DNA of 64,000 nucleotides from Paralithodes platypus (GCA_032716605.1 CM064512.1:27457273-27521272), one strand, 5' to 3'; shown: positions 22,786-34,610, counted from the first letter of the stretch. Program-made: numbers and translations. Notes: generated from the letters alone by a model not told the origin.

Positions 22786-22879
22786 AGGCCGCGTCCTACA
22801 GAGGCCGAACGTACTAGGACAAAGTCCCGAATAGGATGACTTGGCACTTTTTTACCGAATTATGCCGAGACCCTCTCGA

Positions 22880-23190
22880 TTGGTGAGGCCTACGAACATG
22901 GCCCGAACGAGTTAAGAATAATATACGATAGTCAAGAACGACCTACGACAAACTCCCGAACAACTACCGAACAAGAACCGAACATAAACTCGTTATGCAA
23001 AGAATGAGTTACGAACATACCCGAATCATCAGACACAGTTCCGAATGACATTGGAATGATTTACGATAATGAACCGAACTTTAACGAACTAAAACCGATG
23101 AAATGCCGACAAACAACCGATAGAGAAGAACAACATTAGAACAACATCAGACTGCTTTACGAACATTCGTACTGTAGCAAGAACATTTGT
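22880..23190 (+). repeat. Left subterminal region rich in CCGAAC / CGAAC motifs
   Basis: Motifs such as CCCGAACGAG, CCCGAACAAC, ACCGAACAAG, ACCGAACAT, ACGAACAT and ACCGAACT recur every 10-25 bp, all in the same orientation. They may be binding sites for the element's own DNA-binding protein. Confidence 0.55.
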
Positions 23191-23198
23191 ACCTGCCC

Positions 23199-23206
23199 TA
23201 TATAAA
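23199..23206 (+). promoter_or_regulatory. TATA box of the transposase gene
   Basis: TATATAAA lies 56 bp before the ATG at 23262. This places the likely RNA start near 23230, downstream of the earlier in-frame codon at 23187, and favours 23262 as the translation start. Confidence 0.6.
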
Positions 23207-23261
23207 GGAAATGGGTTGGCTCACACCCCACCAGTCTCAACCCAGCGATCGACACGGCAAC

Positions 23262-24338
23262 ATGGCAGCTCCCCCTGATGACCTGTGCGATGATTTGGAG
23301 AGGGCCATACACTACCAGGAGCTTGTCGTTGCCACCCTCAATCATCAGCTGATGTGCCACACCCTCCTGAAATTAAAGCGGGCCCGCCGTGTACGTGCCA
23401 GGAGACCACGAAGCTGCAGCGTCAAGCCATTGTATAGACAGAGATTATCCTACGGACACTACCACCAATTGATGAAGACGCTAATGGCAATCGACAAGCC
23501 CACCTACAAGTACTATCTCCGTATGGACGAGGAGCTCTACAATGAAATCGTAAGCCGTGTGACACCCCGGATCAAGAAGCAGGAAACCAATTGGAAGAAG
23601 CCCCTGGAGCCTGGTTTGCGAGTTGCCATCACTCTACGTTTCTTGGCAACGGGCGAGGCATACAAGAGTATGGCACTCAATTTTCTTGTTGGTGCCAACA
23701 CAATTTCCCTGGTGGTACGTGAGACGTGCGAGGCCATAATTCAAGAGTACATGGAGGAGGTAATTGTCTGGCCATCAACACCGGAAGGCTGGAAGGAGGT
23801 TGCCAAGGGGTTCAATGACAGGTGGAACTTCCGGCACACCGTGGGAGCAATCGACGGAAAGCACATTGCCATACAGCCTCCTGCAAACACTGGGTCCATT
23901 TACTTCAACTACAAGCACTACAACTCCATTGTGCTCCTGGCAGTTGTTGATCACCTGGGGAAATTTATGTATGTGGATGTTGGAGCGAACGGGTCCGCAT
24001 CTGATGGGGGCATTTTCCAGGTGACCGACATCCGGAAGGCGCTGGAGGACGGTGCAGCAGGACTGCCGGCACCTGAGCCATTCCCAGGGGATGACAAGCC
24101 AGTGCCCTACTTCCTTGTGGGTGACGACGCATTCCCCATGAGGGAGTGGTTGCAGAAGCCATACCCTTTCCGAGGACTGGATCAACCCAAGAGGAATTTC
24201 AACTACAGACTTTCTCGGGCCAGGAGAGCGGCTGGCGACACCTCAGCCACCTCCTCTACCTCCGGGTCATCGAGACTCTCCTCGGCAGCATCCTGGACTG
24301 GGGCAGCATCAGCTTTTTTGTACTTCTGTGAAATATAG
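23262..24338 (+). pseudogene. Harbinger transposase (DDE_4 nuclease), C-terminal end lost
   Basis: Start at 23262 (MAAPPDDLCDDLE) is chosen because of the TATA box 60 bp upstream. Family features in order: YYLRMDEELYNEIVSRVTP, a helix-turn-helix-like KPLEPGLRVAITLRFLATGE, the first catalytic Asp in VGAIDGKHIAI, NYKHYNSIVLLAVVDHLGKF, the second catalytic Asp in VGANGSASDGGIF, YFLVGDDAFPM, and FNYRLSRARR. Intact relatives continue here with a Val-Glu-Asn-Ala-Phe block that supplies the third catalytic acid. In this copy the frame instead runs into a Ser/Ala-rich tail that is the antisense of the partner gene's last exon. The protein therefore lacks the third acidic residue and should be inactive. 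Confidence 0.85.
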
Positions 24339-25583
24339 ATAACATATAAATACATATTGTCACAACATTTATCATTATGATACATTCACACAACACATTC
24401 ACACAATTTATAACATAAATATGACTATTAACTTGTAGGACACTTTATGATGCATAACAACATGTGATTTTCGTGTCCATTTGGCAAATTGTATTGTATT
24501 TTGTTGGATAAATTAAAAAATTCTGTTCAATATCAAAGTGCACGACTTGTTTCCATTGTCCCTATGTAAATATTATCTCATGAACATTTTAACGTTGTTA
24601 ATTATTTCACACGTACCTTGCTCTTCCTGGTCGCACTTTTGACCAGGTGTGGTTGGAGAAAGAAGAAAGTGGCCTTTATCCACTGCTCTCGCTCCGTCAG
24701 GGACTTGGTACCAGAACCAGACTTGACCTCCAACAGCTTCCCATACCGCGTCCGCATCCCCTCCAACCATTTAAACAGCACTTGAACTGCAAAACAATAA
24801 ATTTACATAAATACCTGTACACTCCATACATTTCTGAACACAAAATATTAAAAAGAATTCCATTATATCTCACCTGTTAAACCATTTAAACAGCACTTGA
24901 ACTGCAAAACAATACATTTACATAAATACCTGTACACTCCATACATTTCTGAACACAAAATATTAAAACGAATTCCATTATATCTCACCTGTAACACCCA
25001 ACTCCATGGCTTTTTTGTTGAGCACAGTGTCCTTCATACTCCTGTCACGGAATGCCCTCAGCTTCCTGTTGTAGAGGAACTCATTATCGCGGTACCACTC
25101 CGCGACAGCCACCTCCTGTGCCTCCGGCAGGATGGCGTAGACACGCTTCCTTTTATCGGCTGGGTGCTGTTTTCGAGATGTTGCAGAAGCCGGTGTGTCT
25201 TGGGAGTCCTGTGGGTGGGTCGTCGAGCAGGTTGATGTCGTTTGCTGGGTCGACATCTGCGTCTGGTCCTCTTCATTGTCCGACTCTTGCATCGGGCTGT
25301 CACCTAATTCCGGGAAATTCTTTGGAAATAAGCGGCGTTTTATGGGTATGGTGGTGACATCTTCATCTGCATTGCTGCTGACGGAGACGTCTTCATCGGC
25401 GATGTGTTGGGCAGCCTCATACAGTGTGTTGTGTTCTGTCTCCTCCTCCGAGGCTGATGACATAACATTCACGGAATCCTGGGTGAGGAACAGGTCGACG
25501 GACGCGTTGTCAGGGGCTGTAGTAGGAGCTGGGGTCTTGGCAGCCTTCTTCCCTTTAATATTGAGTTTTGATCCCTTGGGCAT
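24203..25583 (-). CDS. Harbinger Myb/MADF-like DNA-binding protein, three exons
   Basis: Exon 1 is 25583-24989 (starts MPKGSKLNIKGKKAAK; acidic Ser/Thr/Asp middle; then VAVAEWYRDNEFLYNRKLRA, the start of a MADF/SANT-type domain), ending ACAG|GTGAGA. Exon 2 is 24786-24617 and encodes FKWLEGMRTRYGKLLEVKSG and EQWIKATFFFLQPHL, the classic WLxxMRTxYgKL...Wi...f.FL pattern, ending AAG|GTACGT. Exon 3 is 24325-24203, after TTTCACAG, encoding KYKKADAAPVQDAAEESLDD and an acidic tail to a stop. All phases fit, giving about 295 residues. In this superfamily the partner protein helps the transposase enter the nucleus and bind element ends. An alternative exon 2 acceptor at 24901 arises from a tandem duplication; exon joins are predictions. 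Confidence 0.8.
24768..24990 (-). repeat. Tandem duplication covering an intron and splice acceptor
   Basis: A block of about 110 bp (from ACCATTTAAACAGCACTTG through TATATCTCACCTGT) occurs twice, at about 24768-24879 and 24882-24991, with few differences. Each copy contains the exon 2 acceptor TTTTGCAG|TTCAAG of the minus-strand gene and a donor-like ACAGGTGAGATATA. Confidence 0.8.
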
Positions 25584-25670
25584 GGTGAAGGTGTGTAGAG
25601 TAGAGTCGTTGTGGGTGGCTGGATAGAGTGGTGAATCACTGACTACTGTGAGTGATGCATCTCCCGGCAG

Positions 25671-25680
25671 CTATATATAG
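25671..25680 (-). promoter_or_regulatory. TATA box of the Myb/MADF-like gene
   Basis: CTATATATAG lies about 90 bp upstream of the ATG at 25583 on the minus strand, a plausible core promoter matching the arrangement at the transposase gene. Confidence 0.55.
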
Positions 25681-25849
25681 GGGTCCGTGCGGGCGGCTGC
25701 CAACGTACGATCAGTCGGGTTCACTCAGGGTGTCGTGTGCACTTTGCGCTTGCCCCGGTCACGCGCTCCAGTGATTCAGGTGTGCCGTGTGCAAATTGTG
25801 AAAGGTGTGCGTACCCTCGCGGACCCACGTGGGACCGAAACTAGCATTC

Positions 25850-26400
25850 TGACACGTAGGCAGCTATTCGGGGAAAGTTCCGTTGTTACTCGTAGCTAAT
25901 TCTATTAGTTCGTAATCAAATCTGAATTAATTCTTAATTAAACAAGATTAATCGAGCATTCATCGTAAATTAATCTTATTTTTGTCGTATATTTGTCTTA
26001 ATTTGATCGTAACTTGTTCTGATATTTCGTAACTCGTACGGGATTTAGTCGGGAATACGAGGGATTCATCGTAATTTTATCGATGTTTTGTCGGGAATTG
26101 TTCGGGATTTGTTCCTAACCGATTCGGCATTTGAAAAAAGTACCGAACAAGTCCCGAAACATAAGACCAAACTACGAATTAATCAGAACAACTCCCGAAC
26201 GAGTTACGAATAACTCAAGACCAACATCCGACCATTTTGTAACGTTTTTTTTACCCGAATGTTCGTAGAAATTTAGTGTAACCACTACATTTTCCCGACT
26301 CTCCGGAATGTCGGCAACATACATGAACAACATCAGACCAATATCAGACCAACCCACGACTATTACGGAACGTATGCCGAATTATGCCGAATATACCCGA
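25850..26400. repeat. Right subterminal region with strand-switched CGAA motifs
   Basis: From 25860 to about 26125 the motif reads as TTCG/TCGGGA (TTCGGGGAAAG, TCGGGAATAC, TCGGGAATTG, TTCGGGATTTG). From about 26140 to 26400 it reads in the other orientation (ACCGAACAAG, CCCGAAACAT, CCCGAACGAG, ACGAATAAC). Confidence 0.55.
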
Positions 26401-26477
26401 CCGGCCTGAAATTTGAATTTTTTTTGCAAGTCATCCTATTTTGTCCTAGTACGTTCGGCCTCTGTATGACGCGGCCT

Positions 26478-26690
26478 TAAGACACTGGTGTAACGGCTCA
26501 TTTTCATGTAAGACCCTCACCTCTACAGTCTTCAGAGATCTACAAGGAAGTCTTCAACTACCTGCTGAAGTCTAGGTCTGGATTATAAGAGAGAGCGTAA
26601 GACACTGGTGTAACGGCTCATTATTCATGCAAGACCCTCACCTCTACAGTCTTCAGAGGATCTACAAGGAAGTCTTCCCCTAACTTTTGT
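26478..26690 (+). repeat. Array of the motif GTAAGACACTGGTG, right part
   Basis: Continues the array interrupted by Harbinger: TAAGACACTGGTGTAACGG at 26478 and another copy at 26597. The two following spacers are similar to each other (AAGACCCTCACCTCTACAGT, CTACAAGGAAGTCTTC), so this side is a clear tandem repeat of about 120 bp. Confidence 0.7.
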
Positions 26691-27889
26691 CACCGTAACA
26701 CGAGAGGACCACCCCACGGACCAGGACGTCATTGGGAATACCAGCCAGCAACGTCTTCAGAGATCTTCAGAACCTGCCTGTATCTTCCCCTTGAGACGCC
26801 TAGATGATCCTCGATCGTGCTGCTATTTAAAACCTATCCCTGTCTTATGTAACATTGCACCTTTAACCATATGATTTTGCGTGAATAAGAATAACCTATG
26901 TTTGTACTCTGTGTTATATTATTCTCTATTACCTTCGTGTTTGTGTTCTTGTGTGTTCTCATCTTCTCCAGCCAAGTAAGAACCTACCTAATAAGCTCAT
27001 ACAACCTCAGTAAAAACCTGGTATAGCATCTATATTCAACATATAGGTGCCTATGGAGCAGATAATGTGTATATGAAAACAGGTGAATACAGTATGTGTA
27101 TTTTCAAAGTGTATAATATTATTATTGCATACCGGTACATAGAAAATACATGTATTCACCTCTCTTCACACACACATTCTCTACTCTTTGGGAGACTGGG
27201 GATGGTAACAGTTTTATCTGATCATCACTGAAATAAATTACCAATTTACAAGTGTAGGCTACAGATACTGTACTAGATTTTTGAGGAACTCAAAATTGCA
27301 CTTGTGGTGCATTCCATGAACTTTGTTTGTACTGTAGTTTGTAATAAGTACTGTACTGTACTATACTGTATATAGCTACAGTACAGTACAGGTATAATGG
27401 TTATGGCTAATTATCAAATTGCAGTTCATTCATACATTATTGCAATTCAAAGGAAATTGCATTTTTTTAGCAAACATTAGTGGCTGGTTAAAAGTACAGT
27501 ACAATACTGTAAAATGGGGTGACTTCGGACATGGGTTGACTTGGACTATAATAGGACAAAAGTTGAGATGGCAACAAATTGTTGAAAGTAGTAGCAAGCA
27601 AAGTGTTTAAATTTCAAGTTTTAATATTGAGATAACTTAATCTTTGAAGTCAATAATCAAACACATAAATTTTTGCAAAAAATCAAACATTGAACATAAC
27701 ATATCCTACATAATTATGATCACATGTCACTTGAATGGGAACATGTCAAAAACTTCATTCTACATAGTGATTTTGTACTTGTCTAGGGTAGCCTAAAGCT
27801 GTGACTTTCACAATTGTTTTGTATTTTTTTGTTTAAAGGTGTAAATAGTAGCCTATACTTTGCTTTATAGGCATATTCTTTTATATTCT
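26691..27889. other. AT-rich intergenic stretch
   Basis: Holds several TACAGTACAGTA-type palindromic microsatellites (about 27340-27390). No gene is supported. Confidence 0.45.
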
Positions 27890-28560
27890 ATATATTGCCA
27901 TATGCTATGAATGAAATGCCTTCACTATGCTCCTCTAATATATGTCAGTCGATGCCCTTCCTTCACCCAACACCACTTTCATACATATCTTTCTCAACTC
28001 CATTCTTTTTATGTCAAGGTGTTCCTCTTGAACACTCTCCAGCACATCCACATCACATTGTTCTTGTAATTCCTCATGCATTTCTCAAATAACTAATTTT
28101 CACCCCTCTCTGTCTTGATATTTGTCTTTCCTACAATGTCCATTGTCCATACACTACATTTAGTACATTATCAGTATCATGCAGTGATTTCTTTAGTTCC
28201 ATACTTGTCACCCTATTCCTTGTCACTGCCTTTAGCATACCTACAACCCTCCTCCCCAGTAGTACCCTCTCGCACTTCACCCTTCAAACTCCCATCATGA
28301 CTTGTCATGCTGCTCACATACTTTACTTAGTGAGCTGACATTTTCTATTATCTTACCATTTAATCTCACTTCATACTCTGTGGCTGTATGCCTCTCAAAG
28401 ACCATAACTTTACTATTCATCACATTGACCTTCAGGTTACATTTCTCACAGAAACAAACATACTTACTAAAAGCATGCACACATTCCTACTGTTTCAAAC
28501 CTTCAATCTTTCAAATTCCTCACTTCTCAGTTTAATTTAAACTTCTTCTCATGTAGCTAC
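27890..28560 (-). pseudogene. RTE-type LINE reverse transcriptase fragment
   Basis: On the minus strand 28480-28295 gives NLKVNVMNSKVMVFERHTA and EYEVRLNGKIIENVSS, the conserved segment after the palm of RTE-like reverse transcriptases (..LkvNv.KSKvMvf.r....). Sequence downstream to about 27890 has the same pyrimidine-rich sense but is too degraded to align. No catalytic box remains. Confidence 0.6.
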
Positions 28561-29499
28561 TTGGCTTTATATTTTATAATTTCATTCGTTTTCCTCGCAA
28601 ATATTGTTATTGGTACGCTAGTTTTCCCTACATTGACAATTAACTTCTGCTATAATTTTGCACACCATCAGTCAGTGACTATAATCTATGAAGTTCATTT
28701 CAACTTACTGCCAATAGGGCAGCATTATTTGTAGGCTAAATAAGCATATTAACATCTTTACCTCTATATATTTTCACTCCAGCCTAGCTATTCCGCCCAT
28801 TGTTCTCATCCTCCATTCTCGGATCATTTCATCTATGTACGGTATATACTGTACAGTACTGTATTTAACAGCTGTGGTCACATGACATACAGTACAGTAT
28901 ACCTGCCACATGCGTATGTTGACCTCAAAACTCAATAATTTATCTCCCACCTTCACATTTTACAATGCATTCATGTAAAATTATATTATTGTCATTAGCA
29001 ATTTCCTTTCCACACCAATGCTGTCAACACCTAAACACAGACACATTGTTAGGTGAGGAGTTGGATGTCCATCATCCACATTCTGTGGCCAATGCATTAG
29101 TCAGAGAATGCAATCTTTGTTAGAAAGTGTATTGAGTCTGTGATCTGTTACACTTTCCAGCATCATGTCAAGGTGTTTGATAATATAGCTCAGAGCCCCA
29201 GTAAGGATGTGTGAACCTGTAGTTGGGAACCGTGTTCTGGGTGGCACTGCAAGGTGGGCTGCGGATGGTGGCTCGGGGGTGCAAGCCCATGGGCTGATGT
29301 TTCCCTCCCCCGCTGCTCTCTCAGAGATAGATCTCATCTCTCCCTGGCCCCTTCGGGAGCCCGAGCATCAGGATGGCTTCAGTCTACCAGATTCGGGACT
29401 GCTCTGCCAGACAGTCTGGGGAACTACAAGAACAACAATAATATCTCTCCATTTGCATCTTTCACCGACACTTTCCTCTTGTGTTTTCCTTTCCTTACT
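28561..29499. other. Intergenic stretch
   Basis: AT-rich, with one GC-richer block at 29200-29430 whose open frames carry no recognisable motif. No gene is supported. Confidence 0.4.
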
Positions 29500-32402
29500 C
29501 TATTTTTGTTTTCTATGTGTGTGGAGGAGACAAAAGGCAGGTTGCCTGTAGCGAGTGTCTCCCCCAAAGTTAAAAGAATAACAGAGCCAAATTCAAAGGA
29601 CGTTGGAATGAAAATGCCTGGACACTCAAAGTTTAAGTCTTAAGTCATAGGATGAAGGAAAGATTGATTGAGGGAGAGAGTTCCAGAGTTCACTTGTTGA
29701 GTAGAAGAAAGACAGAAAATTTGCCAATTCTTGAGTTGGAGAGCTGGACAGAATAGGGGTGGCGGGTGACTCGCACTTGCCGCAAGGGAGGGGGTATAGC
29801 TATACAATGAGAGAGCTCAGAAGAACACTTATTTTTGAAACAGCGATAGAAGAGTGAAAGAGATGCAACATTGCGGCATGTAGACAGAGATTGTAGGGAA
29901 CTAGTAAGAGGAGGCGAGTTGATGAGGCAAAATGCTTTTGATTTTACTCGTTCGAGAAGTGCGGTATGGGTGGATCCCCTCCACACATGCGAACAATACT
30001 CAATACAGGGGCTCACTGTGCCCTGATACAGAGCAAGAAGCTGTGCAGGGTTGAAGAACCCACGGGGACGGTTGAGCACTCCTAACTTTTGGGAAGCTGT
30101 TTTAGCAAGAGTGGTAATATAATCTTTCCAAGAAAGGTCAGATGAAAAAGATACACCTAGAATGTTGAGACAAGATGAAGGGTTAAATTGTGTGTTGTTG
30201 AAGAATAGTTGATAGTCTTGTGGAAGATTGTGATGGAGAGATAGGGAGAAACTGGGTCTTGGAGGAATTGAAAGTAACAAGATTTTCTCTGCTCCAATCA
30301 TAAATAATAGCAAGATTAGAAGATAGGCATTTTATGGCTGCGCCACATTTGATTAGGAGTGCTTGCATGCTAGGTTGATGGGAATAATAGTTAATAGTGT
30401 AAGGTAGAGTCATCAGCATGTGAGTGGATAAGACTAGAGGTACAGTTGAGGAGATCATTGATAAATATTAGAAAGAGAATTGGAGACAGGACAGAACCCT
30501 GTGGAAAACCGGAGTTGATAGGTTGAGGAAGTGAACGTTGGCCGTCCACAACTGCAGCTATGGAGCGATCAGAAAGGAGATTAGAGACAAAGGCACATAT
30601 AGAGGGATAGAAACCGAAGGAGGGGAGTTTGGAAATTAAAGAATTGTGCCAGACACTATTGAAGGCTTTCGATATGTCAAGAGCAATAGAAAAAGTCTCA
30701 CCGAAGTCTCGAAAGGAGGATGACCAAGAGTTAGTAAGATAAGCAAGAAGATCCCCAGTAGAGCGGCCCTTAAAGAAACCGTACTGGCGATCTCAAAGTA
30801 GATTATGGGAAGATAAATGCTTAAGAAATGTTGAGTTAAGAATAGTTTAAAAAACTAGAGATGAAAGAAATGAGAGCAATTAGACGATAGTTGGAGGGTT
30901 GAGAGCGGTCACCCTTCTTTGGGACAGGTTGAAGAAGAGCAAACTTCCAGCATGAAGGAAAGACGTTAGGAGGATAGAAAGAGACGAAAGAGTTTGCCTA
31001 GGCAGGGATTCACCATGGAATAACAGTTTATGAGTACAATAGGAGGAACACCATCTGGTCCGTACGCCTTCTTATAAGTATTAAGTCCAGAGAGGGCTGA
31101 GAGTACATCTTTAGCAGAGATTATATTAGGCATAAGAAAGTGGAGTTTTTAGCAAAAGTTTGAGCAAAGATTTCAGCTTTGTCAGAGGAAGAGGTGACGG
31201 TGATACCGTCAGAATGGAAGAGGGGAGGAAAAGACGAGGAAGTGAAGTTGTTGGAGAGGTATTTGGCTAGATGCCAAAAAGCTTGGGAAGAGCTAGAGTT
31301 GGAAAGTTCAGAGCATTTATTATTGATGAAAGAGTTTTTGGCGAGTCGAAGAACAGAATTGGCTTGATTCCGGGCGTAGACAAATAAAGTACAATATTCT
31401 TGAGTTTCAAGGGGACGGTACCGTTTGAAGGCTTTCTTATTGCGAACAGCAGTAGAACAAGCGTGAGTAAACCAAGGTTTATGTGAGTTCGTCTGAGAGA
31501 AAGATAATGGGATGTATGCTTCCATGCACGAAAGGATTACCTAAGTAATGCGCTCAGCACTCTCTTAGGATCCCAGGCCACGAAATCATACATCATTCCA
31601 TGGGAAATCGAAGAAGTAGGCTACTGCCGTAGAGCCTCCCAGTTGGCAGCGTCAAAGTGCCACAAGTGCCGCCGGCTGGGGGGGTCAGAAGGCTGTACTG
31701 GAGAGACAGGACAGGTGACAGAGATAAGGTTATGATTGGAGGAGCCCAACGGAGAGAGAAGGTTTACAGTTTAAGCAGAAGGATTAGAGGTTAGAAATAA
31801 GTCAAGGATGTTGGGCCGATCTCCAGGGTGGTCCGGGATATGGGAGGGTTGCTGAACTAACTGCTCTAGATCATTTAGGTTAGAAAAGATGTAGACTTGT
31901 TCACCATGTTGATCAATGAAATAAGAGAAGAGCCATAGGTGGTGGTGAACATTGAAGTCTAGTCTACTAACATGGAGATTTCAAAGAAGGGAGAGATGGA
32001 TAGAATGTTTTCCACTTTAGAAGTAAGATACTGTAGTCAAACATTTTTGGATAGTCAGTAGAATTAGGGGAGAGATGAACAGCACAGATATTTAGTGAGA
32101 GAGTGACTAGATAACTTAAGCCATATAGTTGAGAATTCAGAAGAGTCAAAGATGGGAGCAGAAGAGCAAGTAAGATTGTTGCGTATGTACACGCAACATC
32201 CACCCTTGGCTTTGAATTGAGGATAGAGATAGTAGGAGGATATGTCTGTTGCCTTAGACAGCTGAGTTTCGGTGAGGAAAAGTAAGTCTGGTTTGGTAGA
32301 AGAGAGATGGTGTTCCAGAGTGGAAGTTAGAGGAAAGGCCGCGAATGATACAGAAATGGATAGATAGAACATCTTACTTATTACGTTCCTCAAAATTCTC
32401 AC
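29500..32402 (-). pseudogene. Non-LTR retrotransposon (jockey/CR1-like), copy 1
   Basis: Minus-strand order matches a LINE ORF2. The endonuclease start near 32330 has DLLFLTETQLSKATDISS and GGCCVYIRNNLTCS. The linker at 31525-31121 has CTHAC-type KPWFTHACSTAVRNKKAFKR and SNSSSSQAFWHLAKYLSNN. The RT core has YGPDGVPPIVL, GDRSQPSNYRLIALIS, RQYGFFKGRSTGDLLAYLT, LDISKAFNSVWHNSLISKLP, PQGSVLSPILFLIFINDLLN and HADDSTLHY near 30425, where Tyr of the YADD box has become His. The C-terminal PVLSIVRMCGG-type and AFCLINSPPLTSSLQSL parts run to 29690, and the 3' tail ends near 29515. Many stops and frameshifts make it inactive. Confidence 0.85.
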
Positions 32403-33700
32403 TCAATCTTTGACCCCATCTTTCATTTACACTGTTCTTCGCTTCTCTAGTATTCCATTTCGCCTCTCTCCTTTTTTCCTTGTAGGCTACCTCTCCATAC
32501 CTCAACACTACCATCCTGCAAAACCTTCTCAATCCACTGTCTCTTCTCCTCAACTGCCTTTCTCACTCTATCATTCCACCATTCGCTTCCCTTATACCTC
32601 TGCCACCTATTCTCCTTTTACCATATACTTCCTCTGCGCTTGCTTTCACTCCTTCCTTAAACTGTTGCCTTTCATACTCTATTTCTCTCTATTCCATTTC
32701 TCTCACTTCCATCCATTTCTCATTTAGCCTCTTCAGGTACTCCCTCGACTCTTTTGTACTTTTCTCCATCTCACCAACTATTATTAATTTTCCTCTCTTA
32801 CTTCTTGATTGTCTCGCATTCTCCTGTAACTCCTCACTCTCCGCTTTCCCTCCACAAGATAATGATTAGACATACCCTCAGCCTAACCTCTCAGCACATT
32901 CACATCGAGCAGTCTACACATTCATTCCCTGTCACCAACACTAATACAATCTCTCCCCTCACAAGTCTATGCCATGTATACTTATGCATACGTCTCTGTT
33001 ACCTACACCCATGCTGCACTCTGCATAAATCAATAATTCTTTCTCCACTCTCGTTTACAACGCCACACCAAAACTACCTATCACTCCCTCAGTAGATTCA
33101 TTGCCCACCCTAGCATTCAGGTCCCCTAAAACTAACACCTTATAATTTCCCTCAAACCCTTGTAGACAATCCCTCATATTTTCCCCCCCAAAAATCCCCC
33201 TCCTCTACCGTCCTTTCACTTCCTGGCCCATATGCACTCACAAATACCCACCTTTCACCATTAAACTGTATTCGCACCCACATTAGCATTGATCACACAA
33301 TCAACTCTCCACTCTTTTATAAACCCTCTTAGCTCTTCTTTCACAATAATAACCATGTCCTCTTTCGCTCTGACTCTCTCAACTACTCCAGACTTTCTAC
33401 CTTTCACATTTCCAAAATTCACTTCACCCTCTCCTTTCATCTTCGTTTCACTTAGCGCAAGCATGTCATACTTTCATCTTTCAAACAACCTGCCAATGTC
33501 CTCTCGCTTCTCATATATTCCACAGCCATGCTCATTTAAAGTAACAGTTCTTAGGTTCCGGGACCACTTTCATGTTCCCTTGCCCGTATCTCTGTCTTGT
33601 CTAGTAGGTAAATTTTACAAGGAGAGGAAGATTCCTAGTCCCCCTTCCCCTTTCAGCCATCTTTTATGCCTTGCAGGGAGTATGGTGGTGGAAGTTCTTT
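32403..33700 (-). pseudogene. RTE-type LINE endonuclease region
   Basis: On the minus strand 33464-33261 reads MLALSETKMKGEGEVNFGNV followed by an IIVKEELRGFIKEW block, the N-terminal half of an apurinic-type endonuclease. Further along, frames that change several times give GNYKVLVLGDLNARVGN-like and KHTWHR-like readings (about 33150-32960). The last 700 bp to 32410 is purine-rich in the minus sense, as in the linker of these elements, but much degraded. Confidence 0.6.
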
Positions 33701-33859
33701 CCCCTCCACCACAGAGGAGGCTATCTGCACCAGATAGTGGCGAGCGTTGGGGTTGTCACATCCCTACATCATTAGAAATGTAGAAAGAGATAAGGATGGA
33801 AAAGGCTATGGGAAGTAGAGGACACCAACTCTCACTCTGACAAAGAGTCAGCCCACCAC

Positions 33860-34610
33860 CTGAAGCAGTGAGACAAATGAGAGTGGGTAAAGCAGAAGGT
33901 ATGGATGGTATTGCTGTGGAGGGTATTAAGAAGGGTGGAGATGTGATAATAGATTGGTTGATGAGACTATTCAATGTTTGCTTTGTTGTATCAATGGTAC
34001 CATTGTGCCTTTGTCAAAGGCACAATAGCGGCCCTTTTTACAAGAGAAACGGAGACTGGCAGGAGTGTTTAAGTTATAGAGACTTTAGTTTATTATTAGT
34101 TGTTGACACTGATTGGCAGTGGAATCAGTTTCTGTTTGCTGGTGACATAGCACTGGTGGCGGATTCTGAGGAGAAGCTGCAGCGAGTAGCCAAAGAGTTA
34201 GGTGTGTTATGTGGGAGGAGGAAGCTGAGGGTGAATGTCAATAAAAGTAAAGCGATGGTGTGTAATACAGATGCTTGTAGGGTAAATCTAAATGTACGAC
34301 TGGATGGGGAAATGCTGGAACAAGTGGAGTGTTTTAAATATCTAGGAGGAGTGATACGCAGAGACGCAGAGACGCAGGTGTGGGAATGGAGGTAAGACAG
34401 AGAGTTTGTGAGGGAAGGAAAGTTTTCGGAACAATGGGAATTATGTGGAAGGTGAGAAGTCTCTGAATGAAATCTAAAAATGCAATGTATTAAGGGATAG
34501 TTGTACCAACAGTGATTTATGGAGCTGAGACATGGAGTCTGAATGTACAAGAGAAATGAAGCTTGGAAATAATTGAGATAACTTGCTTGAGGAGTATTTG
34601 TTAGTAGTCT
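33860..34610 (+). pseudogene. RTE-type LINE reverse transcriptase fragment
   Basis: In the plus sense: GKAEGMDGIAVEGIKKGGD (K..G.DGi..E..K..G), a gap, then FLFAGDIALVADSEEKLQRV, where the usual FADD box reads FAGD. VNVNKSKAMVCNT and VECFKYLGGVI follow. The middle of the palm is deleted at about 34010-34125 and the catalytic Asp is changed. It ends near 34610 where the DIRS-type element begins. Confidence 0.7.

Larger units (their letters stand above)
22786..26477 (+). mobile_element. PIF/Harbinger DNA transposon
   Basis: Terminal inverted repeats: left AGGCCGCGTCCTACAGAGGC, right (reverse complement) AGGCCGCGTCATACAGAGGC. They continue identically through CGAACGTACTAGGACAAA and, after a 9 nt indel, TAGGATGACTTG. 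A 3 bp TAA duplication (22783-22785, 26478-26480) is typical of the superfamily. The element carries the expected two genes, a DDE transposase (+) and a Myb/MADF-like DNA-binding protein (-), facing each other, each with its own TATA box. Removing the element restores one unit of the flanking motif array. Confidence 0.92.
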
